DNA of 7,853 bases from Synergistaceae bacterium (GTDB lineage: Bacteria; Synergistota; Synergistia; Synergistales; Aminobacteriaceae), in NCBI GenBank assembly GCA_017447325.1, contig JAFSNU010000181.1, forward strand, positions 1 through 7,853. The letters run 5' to 3'. Position 1 is the stretch's first letter. Each line of letters begins with the position of its first letter. Below the pieces are notes generated by a model. The model worked only from the letters and a program-made list of their open reading frames with translations, was not told the DNA's origin and ran no database searches. The position numbers were made by a program, and so were the translations under genes. Shown here piece after piece: positions 1-7,241 of this stretch.

Positions 1-2
1 AG

Positions 3-554
3 ACAGGGCGCGGCGAACGCAGCTATGACATTTACAGCCGTCTGCTCAAAGATAGAATTATATTTTTAGGCTCTGAAGTCGTCGATGACGTTGCTAATTC
101 GATAGTCGCGCAGTTATTATTTTTGGAGAGCGAGGACCCGGACAAAGATATACATTTATATATTAACAGCCCGGGCGGAAGCGTCACGGCAGGCTTGGCT
201 ATTTATGACACGATGCAGTATATTAAAAGCCCGGTCTCGACTATTTGCGTCGGACTTGCGGCGAGCATGGGCGCGGTGTTATTAGCCGGCGGAGCGAAAG
301 GCAAGCGCCTTGCACTGCCCAACGCTGAGATTATGATTCACCAGCCCTTGGGCGGAGCAAGAGGCCAGGCCAGCGATATTGAAATTCAAGCCAAAAATAT
401 TATCAAGACCAAAGAGCGCATGAATAAAATCTTAGCAAGCCACACCGGACAAGATTTAGCGAAAATTGCGCAGGACACCGACCGTGATAATTACATGACG
501 GCTCAAGAGGCTTTAGACTATGGCCTTATTGATAGAATTATAGAATCGCGTTAA
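3..554 (+). CDS. clpP: ATP-dependent Clp protease proteolytic subunit ClpP (5' partial)
   Basis: ClpP is the serine-protease subunit that forms the double-heptamer proteolytic chamber of ClpXP in the cytoplasm. It degrades substrates that are unfolded and fed in by the ClpX ring. The reading frame is open from base 3, giving 183 residues in the window. The family is usually about 195-200 residues, so roughly 10-15 N-terminal residues lie upstream. Numbered from the window edge, the catalytic triad is Ser88 (in AASMGA, codon 264-266), His113 (in MIHQPLGG, codon 339-341) and Asp162 (in TDRDNY, codon 486-488). The Ser-His and His-Asp spacings of 25 and 49 residues match E. coli ClpP Ser97/His122/Asp171. 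The oxyanion-loop stretch NSPGGSVTAG is intact. The TTG at 123 is internal and not the start, because conserved ClpP sequence (GRGERSYDIYSRLL, DRIIFLG) precedes it. It is the first gene in view of the clpP-clpX-lon-ysxC operon, and its promoter is outside the window. Confidence 0.97.
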   Translation, partial: TGRGERSYDIYSRLLKDRIIFLGSEVVDDVANSIVAQLLFLESEDPDKDIHLYINSPGGSVTAGLAIYDTMQYIKSPVSTICVGLAASMGAVLLAGGAKGKRLALPNAEIMIHQPLGGARGQASDIEIQAKNIIKTKERMNKILASHTGQDLAKIAQDTDRDNYMTAQEALDYGLIDRIIESR

Positions 555-566
555 AGGCTTTAAACT

Positions 567-2012
567 ATGAGTATGAGAAGAAATAAAGAGATTTGCTGCT
601 CGTTCTGCGGGAAGGCGCAGAGCGAAGTTTTAAACATGCTTTACGGCGACGACGTTTATATCTGCAACGAATGCGTTGACATGTGTACTATAGTGCTTGA
701 CGGCAACATGCAGACAGGAAATCATGAACATGATATACGCATAGATTTTAAATCGCCGGAGTATGCCGCGCTTCGTGAGGAGTTAAAGGCTCTTCGCAAA
801 AATCCACAGCATCAGTCAGAATTCTTTAATAATCTAAATAATTTCAATAATGATGCAGAGCCGGAGAGCGCGACTGACGAAGTTAATCAGACTATATCGC
901 CGCGCTTTAATCAGGGCAAGAATATTCAAGCTATAAAGCCGAAAGAGCTTACGGCATTTTTGGATCAGTATGTAGTAGGGCAGGATCAGGCCAAGCGCGT
1001 TGTAAGCGTAGCTGTGTATAATCATTATCAGCGCGTGAGAAATAATCTTGATAATAAGAATTCTGATATAGAGCTGCAGAAGAGCAACGTGTTATTACTC
1101 GGGCCGACCGGCTCGGGTAAAACTTTAATTGCACAGACTTTAGCCAAGAAATTAAACGTGCCTTTCGCTATTGCCGACGCTACGACTTTAACTGAAGCGG
1201 GCTATGTCGGCGAGGACGTCGAAAATATTTTAGTAAGATTATTGCAGGCGGCTGATTATGATTTGCAGGCAGCAGAACGCGGCATAATTTATCTTGACGA
1301 GATCGATAAAATTGCGCGTAAGTCAGAGTCAGTCTCGATAACGCGCGATGTCTCAGGCGAGGGCGTTCAACAGGCTTTATTGAAAATCTTGGAGGGTACT
1401 ATCTCGAATATTCCGCCAAAGGGAGGCCGCAAGCATCCTCAGCAGGAATTTATCCAGATGAACACTCAGAATATTCTATTTATATGCGGCGGAGCGTTTG
1501 ACGGCATAGAGCCGATAGTGGCGAGGCGCGAGCTTAAACGTTCTTTAGGCTTTGACGGCGAGATAGTAGGCCGCGATGCTGAAAAGAGATATGAAATAGT
1601 GCGTAAAGTTCAGCCGGAAGATTTAGTGTCGTTCGGATTTATCCCTGAGTTAGTCGGACGCATTCCGGTTTTGGTCGCGCTTGAGGACTTGGACAAAGAG
1701 GCGTTTTTGAAGATTTTGACTGAGCCTAAAGACGCGATAGTGAAGCAGTATCAAAAGATTTTGTCGCTCGAGGGCGTTAATTTGGAGTTCACGCAAGAGG
1801 CTTTAAATAAAATTGCTGAAATGGCAGTCAGCAAGAAGACCGGAGCAAGAGGATTGCGCGCGATCATGGAGGGCTTGATGCTTGACGTGCTTTATGAGCT
1901 GCCGTCGCTTGACGAGAGCAAGCGGGGCAAGAGCTTAATTATCACGCCGGAATTTGTCGAGCATAAAGTCACGCTCGAGCAGTTATTAAATTTAAAGACG
2001 AGGGCGGCGTAG
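567..2012 (+). CDS. clpX: ATP-dependent Clp protease ATP-binding subunit ClpX
   Basis: ClpX is the hexameric AAA+ unfoldase that recognises substrates and threads them into ClpP. The N-terminal zinc-binding domain has Cys11, Cys14, Cys33 and Cys36 (CxxC...CxxC). The AAA+ core begins near residue 124 and shows the VVGQDQAK box (136-143), Walker A GPTGSGKT (179-186), pore loop 1 GYVG (212-215), Walker B IIYLDEID (240-247), an RKH loop (288-290), the ClpP-docking tripeptide LGF (327-329) and the sensor-2 box GARGLR (426-431, Arg428). The protein has 481 residues against about 420 for typical ClpX. The excess lies in a charged, Asn-rich linker at about 50-123 (including FFNNLNNFNND) between the zinc domain and the AAA+ core. 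The start at 567 is preferred over the ATG at 573 because a weak AAAGG lies about 9 bases upstream, overlapping the clpP stop. The gap to clpP is 12 bases. Confidence 0.97.
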   Translation: MSMRRNKEICCSFCGKAQSEVLNMLYGDDVYICNECVDMCTIVLDGNMQTGNHEHDIRIDFKSPEYAALREELKALRKNPQHQSEFFNNLNNFNNDAEPESATDEVNQTISPRFNQGKNIQAIKPKELTAFLDQYVVGQDQAKRVVSVAVYNHYQRVRNNLDNKNSDIELQKSNVLLLGPTGSGKTLIAQTLAKKLNVPFAIADATTLTEAGYVGEDVENILVRLLQAADYDLQAAERGIIYLDEIDKIARKSESVSITRDVSGEGVQQALLKILEGTISNIPPKGGRKHPQQEFIQMNTQNILFICGGAFDGIEPIVARRELKRSLGFDGEIVGRDAEKRYEIVRKVQPEDLVSFGFIPELVGRIPVLVALEDLDKEAFLKILTEPKDAIVKQYQKILSLEGVNLEFTQEALNKIAEMAVSKKTGARGLRAIMEGLMLDVLYELPSLDESKRGKSLIITPEFVEHKVTLEQLLNLKTRAA

Positions 2013-2015
2013 CTT

Positions 2016-4439
2016 ATGGCTAACAGCTTACCGTTCCCTGTCCTGCCGCTTAAAGACATGGTTCTCTTCCCGGGAATGATCTTGCCGATCTTCACGGGAA
2101 GAGAACGCTCTGTTAATGCGATCGAGGCAGTTTTAAAGCATGACAAGAGAATATTTTTAACTTTGCAGAAGTCGCCGGACGAAGAGAACCCCGAGGGCGA
2201 TGATTTATATAATATAGGCGTTATATGCGAAGTTCAGCAGAGCGTTAAACTGCCGGACGGCACGATGAGAATTGTCGTCGAAGGCCGTTTGCGCGCAAAG
2301 GCTGAAGAGTTTACGATCGGCGCGGACAATGACGATGCAAACGAAGAACATGAATTTATATTAGGCGAGCTTGTGCCGTTTGAATTTGAGACGCGCGGCA
2401 AGAGAAAGTTAGAGCCGTTAAGACGCGCTGTGCTAAATAAATTTAATAAATATAACGCGTTGCAGCCGAAAATTCCGGAAGAGATGATGAACTCGGCGAA
2501 CGCGATTCGAGACTCTGAAGTTTTGTTAAATTTAATTTGTGCGCATTTAAACGCGAAGCCTGAAGCCTTGCAGGAAATTTTGGAGCAAAAGTATTTAGAT
2601 GATGCTCTTGAATTATTATTAAAATTATTGCTTGATGAAATTAATGTATTAGAGGCTGAAAATAAAATTCAGGACGAAGTGCAGTCTCAAGTCGATAAAA
2701 ATCGGCGCGAGTATTATTTGCGCGAGCAGTTAAAGGCTATAAAGCGCGAGTTAAACGGGATTAAAAATAATAATATTAATTCTGCCGACAGTGACGCTGA
2801 TAATATAGAAGATGACGACGACGAGCAGGAAGCTTACGCGCGTAAAATCGCAGAGTCTAAAATGAGCGACGAGGCGCGTGAAAAGGCTAATAAAGAGCTT
2901 GCGCACTTGTCTAAAATGTTCGCGATGTCAGCTGAAAGTGCAGTGATACGCAGCTATCTTGACTGGCTGTTAGACCTGCCTTGGGAGATTAGAACAGAAG
3001 ATAATTTGAATTTAGAAAAGGCCGCTAAAATCTTGGACGAAGAGCATTACGGCTTGCGCAAAGTCAAAGATAGAATATTAGAGTTTCTTGCGGTCAGGCG
3101 CAGGGCAAAGGGCGACATGAGCGGGCAGATAATTTGTTTAGTCGGACCGCCGGGCGTGGGCAAAACTTCGCTGGGACGTTCGGTCGCGAATGCTTTAAAT
3201 CGAAATTTTGTGAACGTTGCATTAGGCGGAGTGCGCGACGAGGCGGAGATCAGAGGCCACAGACGGACTTATATAGGGTCTTTACCCGGGCGCATCATTC
3301 AAAAATTAGCTCAGGCCAAGAGCTGCAATCCTGTTATATTATTGGACGAGATAGACAAGTTAGGCAATGACTTTCGCGGCGATCCTGCTTCGGCGTTGCT
3401 TGAAGTATTAGACCCGAGGCAAAACGCGACTTTCACGGATCATTATCTTGAAGTGCCGTTTGACTTGAGCGAGGCGTTATTTATCACAACTGCTAACGTC
3501 ACGCATACTATACCGCCGGCATTGCTCGACCGAATGGAGATTATCTCGCTGCCTGGCTATGTGACCGAAGAGAAAGTCAAAATTGCGTCGAATTATTTAT
3601 TGCCGCGGGGACTTAAAGAGCACGGCTTAAAGTCTAAAGACGTAAGAATTTCAAGTCAAGTAATTAAAAGGATTATCGGCTCATACACCCGCGAGGCCGG
3701 CGTCAGAAATCTTGATCGCGCTTTATCGTCCATACTTCGCAAAGTCACGCGCAAGCTTGTCGAGCTTGAAGACAAAGGCGGGAAGATTAAAGCTGTGAAT
3801 ATTAAGGCGGCTGACTTGAAAGATTATTTAGGGCCTGATAAATTATATGATCTGAAATTAGCTAAAGAGCCTGAGCGCGGCAGTGTAACAGGCCTTGCAT
3901 GGACTAATTCCGGCGGCGACGTTTTAATAATAGAGGCCGTGATCATGAAGGGCAAGGGCGAATTAATTTTGACCGGAAATTTAGGCGATGTTATGCAGGA
4001 GTCGGCCAAGGCAGCCGTTAGCTATTTAAGAGCTGAGAGCGAGTTATTAGGCATAAGCAAGTTTAAATTTAAAGATTACGACATTCACGTTCATGTGCCT
4101 GAGGGCGCGGTGCCGAAGGACGGACCTTCAGCCGGAATTACAATGGCTACGGCAATATTATCGGCTGTGAGCGGGCGCAAAGTCAAGCCTAATATCGCGA
4201 TGACCGGCGAGATCTCACTTCGCGGAAAAGTTTTGCCGATCGGAGGCGTTCGTGAGAAGATTTTAGCAGCGAGACGTCACGGCGTTAAAAACATAATTTT
4301 GCCTGACAAAAACAGGCCTGACGTTGAAGAAATTGCTAACGAAGATACGTCTAAAAGCTACGTCGAGGGCATGAAGTTTTATTACGTTGACGATGCGTCG
4401 CAAGTGTTTAATATTGCATTAAGCGAGGATGAAGACTAA
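2016..4439 (+). CDS. lon: Endopeptidase La, ATP-dependent Lon protease (LonA type)
   Basis: Lon is a soluble homohexameric protease carrying ATPase and peptidase on one chain, and it removes misfolded and regulatory proteins. The 807 residues are within the usual LonA range (about 770-820). Domains in order are the N-terminal substrate-binding LON domain (about 5-205, starting LPFPVLPLKDMVLFPG), a coiled coil (about 215-305), the AAA+ module with Walker A GPPGVGKT (377-384) and Walker B LLDEID (Asp444, Glu445), and the C-terminal protease domain. The catalytic dyad is Ser705 (in KDGPSAG) and Lys748 (in GGVREK), 43 residues apart as in E. coli Ser679/Lys722. A short Asn/Asp-rich insert at about 251-272, ending in a run of four Asp, lies in the coiled coil. 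The start at 2016 follows the clpX stop by 3 bases, with GAGGG at 2000-2004 about 11 bases upstream. The stop codon abuts the ysxC start directly. Confidence 0.97.
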   Translation: MANSLPFPVLPLKDMVLFPGMILPIFTGRERSVNAIEAVLKHDKRIFLTLQKSPDEENPEGDDLYNIGVICEVQQSVKLPDGTMRIVVEGRLRAKAEEFTIGADNDDANEEHEFILGELVPFEFETRGKRKLEPLRRAVLNKFNKYNALQPKIPEEMMNSANAIRDSEVLLNLICAHLNAKPEALQEILEQKYLDDALELLLKLLLDEINVLEAENKIQDEVQSQVDKNRREYYLREQLKAIKRELNGIKNNNINSADSDADNIEDDDDEQEAYARKIAESKMSDEAREKANKELAHLSKMFAMSAESAVIRSYLDWLLDLPWEIRTEDNLNLEKAAKILDEEHYGLRKVKDRILEFLAVRRRAKGDMSGQIICLVGPPGVGKTSLGRSVANALNRNFVNVALGGVRDEAEIRGHRRTYIGSLPGRIIQKLAQAKSCNPVILLDEIDKLGNDFRGDPASALLEVLDPRQNATFTDHYLEVPFDLSEALFITTANVTHTIPPALLDRMEIISLPGYVTEEKVKIASNYLLPRGLKEHGLKSKDVRISSQVIKRIIGSYTREAGVRNLDRALSSILRKVTRKLVELEDKGGKIKAVNIKAADLKDYLGPDKLYDLKLAKEPERGSVTGLAWTNSGGDVLIIEAVIMKGKGELILTGNLGDVMQESAKAAVSYLRAESELLGISKFKFKDYDIHVHVPEGAVPKDGPSAGITMATAILSAVSGRKVKPNIAMTGEISLRGKVLPIGGVREKILAARRHGVKNIILPDKNRPDVEEIANEDTSKSYVEGMKFYYVDDASQVFNIALSEDED

Positions 4440-5057
4440 ATGGCCGGAGCGTTTATAGAGGCGTCGTGCTTCAAGGCAGCGAACTTTCCGCCGGAAGATT
4501 CAAATTTGCCGGAAATTGCATTTGCGGGACGGTCGAACGTGGGCAAATCGAGCTTGATTAACGCGCTGCTTAATGCGAAGCTCGCCCACGTCGGCGGCAC
4601 GCCCGGCAAGACCCGCAGCATAAACTTTTACCGAACTATAATTAACGATATTAATATCAGGCTTGTTGACCTGCCCGGGTACGGCTATGCGTCGCGCAGC
4701 AAGACCGAGCGCAACGAGTGGCTGAAGCTTGTTTCGGCTTATATATCGCAGCGCAAGAATTTGATTTTGACTTGTCATCTTGTAGATTTTCGTCATGGGC
4801 TTTTAGCGAACGACAAAGAGCTGCAGGAGTGGCTGAATAATTACAAACGTGATATATTTGTCGTGTTCACAAAGGCCGACAAGATTCCTAAAGGCAAGTG
4901 GCGCGGAACGATGCAGAATTATATTATGACTCAGGGCGTGTTCTCCGTGAACGTGCCGATAATAACTTCAACCGAAAGTAAGAACGGCAAACGCGCGGGC
5001 GTTGACGAGCTGAAAAGTTTTATAGCCGAATTTATAAGCTCAAAACTTCAAGCTTGA
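4440..5057 (+). CDS. ysxC: Ribosome biogenesis GTP-binding protein YsxC/EngB
   Basis: YsxC (also EngB or YihA) is a TRAFAC-class GTPase that takes part in late assembly of the 50S ribosomal subunit and is essential in several bacteria. The 205-residue length is normal for the family. The GTPase motifs are G1 GRSNVGKS (30-37), G2 around Thr54/Thr58 in GTPGKTR, G3 DLPGYG (77-82), G4 TKAD (144-147) and a G5-like STES (177-180). The ATG begins on the base right after the lon stop (TAA then ATG), and GAGG at 4425-4428 lies about 11 bases upstream, so translation is probably coupled to lon. A lon-ysxC neighbourhood is also known from Bacillus. It is the last gene of the plus-strand operon. The next gene is convergent. 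Confidence 0.96.
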   Translation: MAGAFIEASCFKAANFPPEDSNLPEIAFAGRSNVGKSSLINALLNAKLAHVGGTPGKTRSINFYRTIINDINIRLVDLPGYGYASRSKTERNEWLKLVSAYISQRKNLILTCHLVDFRHGLLANDKELQEWLNNYKRDIFVVFTKADKIPKGKWRGTMQNYIMTQGVFSVNVPIITSTESKNGKRAGVDELKSFIAEFISSKLQA

Positions 5058-5106
5058 TTATACTTAATTATCACAGATAAATCATAAAATCTAATTAATT
5101 ATAAAA

Positions 5107-5147
5107 GCGCCGCCATTAATTGAATTAACTTGAATTAACGGCGGTGC
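5107..5147 (-). terminator. Probable intrinsic terminator of the minus-strand unit
   Basis: Arms 5107-5121 and 5133-5147 form a 15-bp stem with one G-U wobble and one A-C mismatch around an 11-base loop. The outer half of the stem is GC-rich (GCCGCC/GGCGG). On the minus strand the stem is followed directly by TTTTAT and further AT-rich sequence, as in a Rho-independent terminator. On the plus strand no T-run follows, so it should act mainly on transcripts coming from the 670-residue gene, whose stop is 82 bases before it. Confidence 0.65.
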
Positions 5148-5149
5148 TG

Positions 5150-5168
5150 CCAGGGGGTGAGCCCCTGG
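5150..5168. repeat. GC-rich hairpin, possible dispersed palindromic repeat or operon terminator
   Basis: CCAGGGG (5150-5156) and CCCCTGG (5162-5168) form a perfect 7-bp stem with a 5-base loop. On the plus strand it lies about 90 bases after the ysxC stop and is followed by ACCTGTTT, which is a poor U-tract, so intrinsic termination of the clp operon here is only possible. Short palindromes of this kind next to another hairpin often belong to interspersed intergenic repeat families. Only one copy is in the window, so repetition cannot be shown here. Confidence 0.4.
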
Positions 5169-5228
5169 ACCTGTTTACAAAAAGTGTCTTAGCTTTCACT
5201 ATGAGCTGCGTTGTCCTGACATGAACGC

Positions 5229-7241
5229 TTATTCATATTTAGCTTTTAGCTGAAGCACCACCAACACTGCAATTAAAGCTAACGCGCCGCTCAACACTCC
5301 GACATCACAGCCGCTGCTTGAGCCGTTAGGGCTGGTGTCAACATCACTATCATCATCATCATCGCCGCTAATATCGGCTGAACCGGTGACAGTGTTGAAC
5401 TTGATTACGGCCGCGTCAGTCCAAGTGATGCCGTCCTCGGAGTACCGGACCGGAATGCTGTAAACTCCCTTCAAGGTCGTTCCGGCTACAGTTATTACAG
5501 TGACATCGAAAGTCTTCGTCTTGACAGTCTCTGCGTCGTACGGGGCAGGGTTAATATAAATAGTGTCCTGCAATTCAGCTAAATTAGCGTTTGAACCCGT
5601 AACTTTAACTTCAGAGCTCATGATGCGCCAGAACACTGCAATATCTTTAGAGTACACGAACGTGTGAGAACGCGTGCGGCCGATATAGTCGCTGTTAGTG
5701 TCGTCGCTTGCGGGATTAATAATATATTCCCAGACCATAATCTCGCTGTCCGCGCTTAAATTGCTGTTGCTGCTCTCAACCCACGCGTTAAGCATATAGT
5801 GATGCTGCTCTTTGGCGTCATCGCTGCCGAGCTTGACTGCTCCCTTGTACTCCTCGGGGAACATTCCTCCGCCGCCCATGCTTCCGTCCTCGTATTCGAA
5901 AAGCTCTGACAGCGAGTAAATTATCTTGCCGTCAGTATTACTGTGCGTGAGGCTTACTAACTGTGAGCCGTAATATTCGCCGTCGGGCAGTGACGCGTCG
6001 GGCGTATCAAGCCTAACAAGTCCGGCGATATAGACGCTGCCGGTGACTTCGTCGCTTACGCCTTCAGCAAGCGCAGCTCCTGACGTATTAACTTTGCCCG
6101 TGAATTCGGCCTTCAGTGCCTCAGGCCCTCGCATTGCAGCTGCAAGATCGTCCGCAGGAATTTCAGTCCATAAGTCCTCGCTGACCTCTTTGGCGTGCGA
6201 ATACCATTTCACGCTCGTTCTATCCCAGTTTATATCAAGTTCTTTAATGCCGCCGTTGCTGTAACCGGCCGTAACAGTCTTGGGCAGGACAGTGTAAGGC
6301 TCAGTCCCGCGCGTGGCGAACGCATCATCAACGTCGCCAATGTCAAGTATAGCATTATTATTATCATCTAAACTCTCGCTGTATTTGAATTTATAATTAT
6401 CGCTTATAGCAAAACTTGCGGATGTAACAACGCCGGTCTCGCCGTCATAAAGCGTGTCATAGCTGCGAAGCCACGCCAGTGTGACTTCAGGCGCATGATT
6501 TAAGAAAATGTTAGTTAAGTTCATCACAAGCGTCAAAAGCTGCGTCAGGCCGCGCGTGTCGTATAGATTATTGTCATAGTCAACTGATGCGAAGGTCATG
6601 ATAAAGTCCAGTATGAACGGCAGGTCAACGCGGATTAACTTCTGTTTCACGCTCTCGTCAAGCTCCAGAGCCTCGAAGCATTTATTGTCATTCATCATGT
6701 TAATCAGCTTGTCCGTGTAATATTTCTTGTACTTATAGCCCGGCCTGTGCCACTTGCCGAGGGCGTAGCGCACTATGCCCAGCGCATCCCTCACGCCTAT
6801 GTCATTATCAATCATGCCCTTCACTCTCTGACTGAACAGCGCACTCTGAGCAGGTGTCGCGTCGTACAGCACGGCCATATAGTCGCGTAATGCTGTCTGA
6901 ATGTCAGCCGCGTACTTCGCCCGGTCGACGGACGTCCAGCCGGTCAAATAGTTCATGAACAGCGTATCGAGATAGTCATTTAATAAATAGAAGCTGCCGT
7001 CCTGTATAAACTTCTTCCGAATTAAGCTGAAGATCTTTGTATCAAGACCCTTGGTCTGGAACTTGTCGTCGAAAGTTATATCAGGGTTGACCATCGCCAG
7101 CTGTCTCGTCATCTTTGCGAGGGCGGGGCTGTAATTTGCGTTATTCATGCTATAGAACTCGTTATCATAATTATTGCCGGCCTTGTGATCAGCATCAGAG
7201 CCAGGGATATAATGATCGATGCCGTAGCGTAAGAAGTTCAT
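5229..7241 (-). CDS. Synergist-CTERM-like surface protein, unknown function, probably 5'-truncated
   Basis: I do not recognise a catalytic family. The C-terminus has an acidic linker with five consecutive Asp, then SSSGCD with Cys645, a hydrophobic helix (about 647-665) and the short tail LKAKYE. This resembles the Synergist-CTERM sorting signal (Gly/Ser-rich linker, Cys, membrane helix, basic end), although the tail is less basic than usual. Residues 1 to about 260 look mostly helical. From about 270 to 620 the sequence looks beta-rich, with many Tyr, Thr, Ser and Gly. Proteins with this tail are normally exported, yet no signal peptide is present. The chosen ATG (7239-7241) overlaps the stop of the upstream small gene as ATGA and has no good Shine-Dalgarno sequence. 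The frame stays open upstream only to a TGA at 7332-7334, with a TTG at 7325 giving 698 residues and still no signal peptide. The gene may be translated by coupling, or may be the 3' part of a broken gene. Confidence 0.6.
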   Translation of the reverse strand: MNFLRYGIDHYIPGSDADHKAGNNYDNEFYSMNNANYSPALAKMTRQLAMVNPDITFDDKFQTKGLDTKIFSLIRKKFIQDGSFYLLNDYLDTLFMNYLTGWTSVDRAKYAADIQTALRDYMAVLYDATPAQSALFSQRVKGMIDNDIGVRDALGIVRYALGKWHRPGYKYKKYYTDKLINMMNDNKCFEALELDESVKQKLIRVDLPFILDFIMTFASVDYDNNLYDTRGLTQLLTLVMNLTNIFLNHAPEVTLAWLRSYDTLYDGETGVVTSASFAISDNYKFKYSESLDDNNNAILDIGDVDDAFATRGTEPYTVLPKTVTAGYSNGGIKELDINWDRTSVKWYSHAKEVSEDLWTEIPADDLAAAMRGPEALKAEFTGKVNTSGAALAEGVSDEVTGSVYIAGLVRLDTPDASLPDGEYYGSQLVSLTHSNTDGKIIYSLSELFEYEDGSMGGGGMFPEEYKGAVKLGSDDAKEQHHYMLNAWVESSNSNLSADSEIMVWEYIINPASDDTNSDYIGRTRSHTFVYSKDIAVFWRIMSSEVKVTGSNANLAELQDTIYINPAPYDAETVKTKTFDVTVITVAGTTLKGVYSIPVRYSEDGITWTDAAVIKFNTVTGSADISGDDDDDSDVDTSPNGSSSGCDVGVLSGALALIAVLVVLQLKAKYE
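5349..5363. repeat. (ATC)5 trinucleotide tract encoding five Asp
   Basis: Five tandem ATC units on the plus strand encode five GAT Asp codons in the acidic linker before the C-terminal sorting-like signal of the 670-residue protein. Such short tracts can change copy number by slippage, but in whole codons here, so only linker length would vary. Confidence 0.6.

Noticed and set aside
123..125. TTG as the start of clpP
   Set aside because: Forty conserved ClpP residues precede it in frame, from base 3.
4500..4796. Minus-strand open frame of 98 codons inside ysxC
   Set aside because: It lies entirely antisense to a fully conserved GTPase gene and shows no recognisable domain.
5513..5560. Promoter-like TTGACA near 5521 on the plus strand
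   Set aside because: It lies inside the antisense strand of the long gene, and no plus-strand gene follows it, so the match is treated as chance.
5628..7241. Alpha/beta-hydrolase or protease activity for the long minus-strand protein
   Set aside because: No GxSxG, zinc-peptidase HExxH or other catalytic motif could be identified in the visible sequence, so no enzyme function is assigned.
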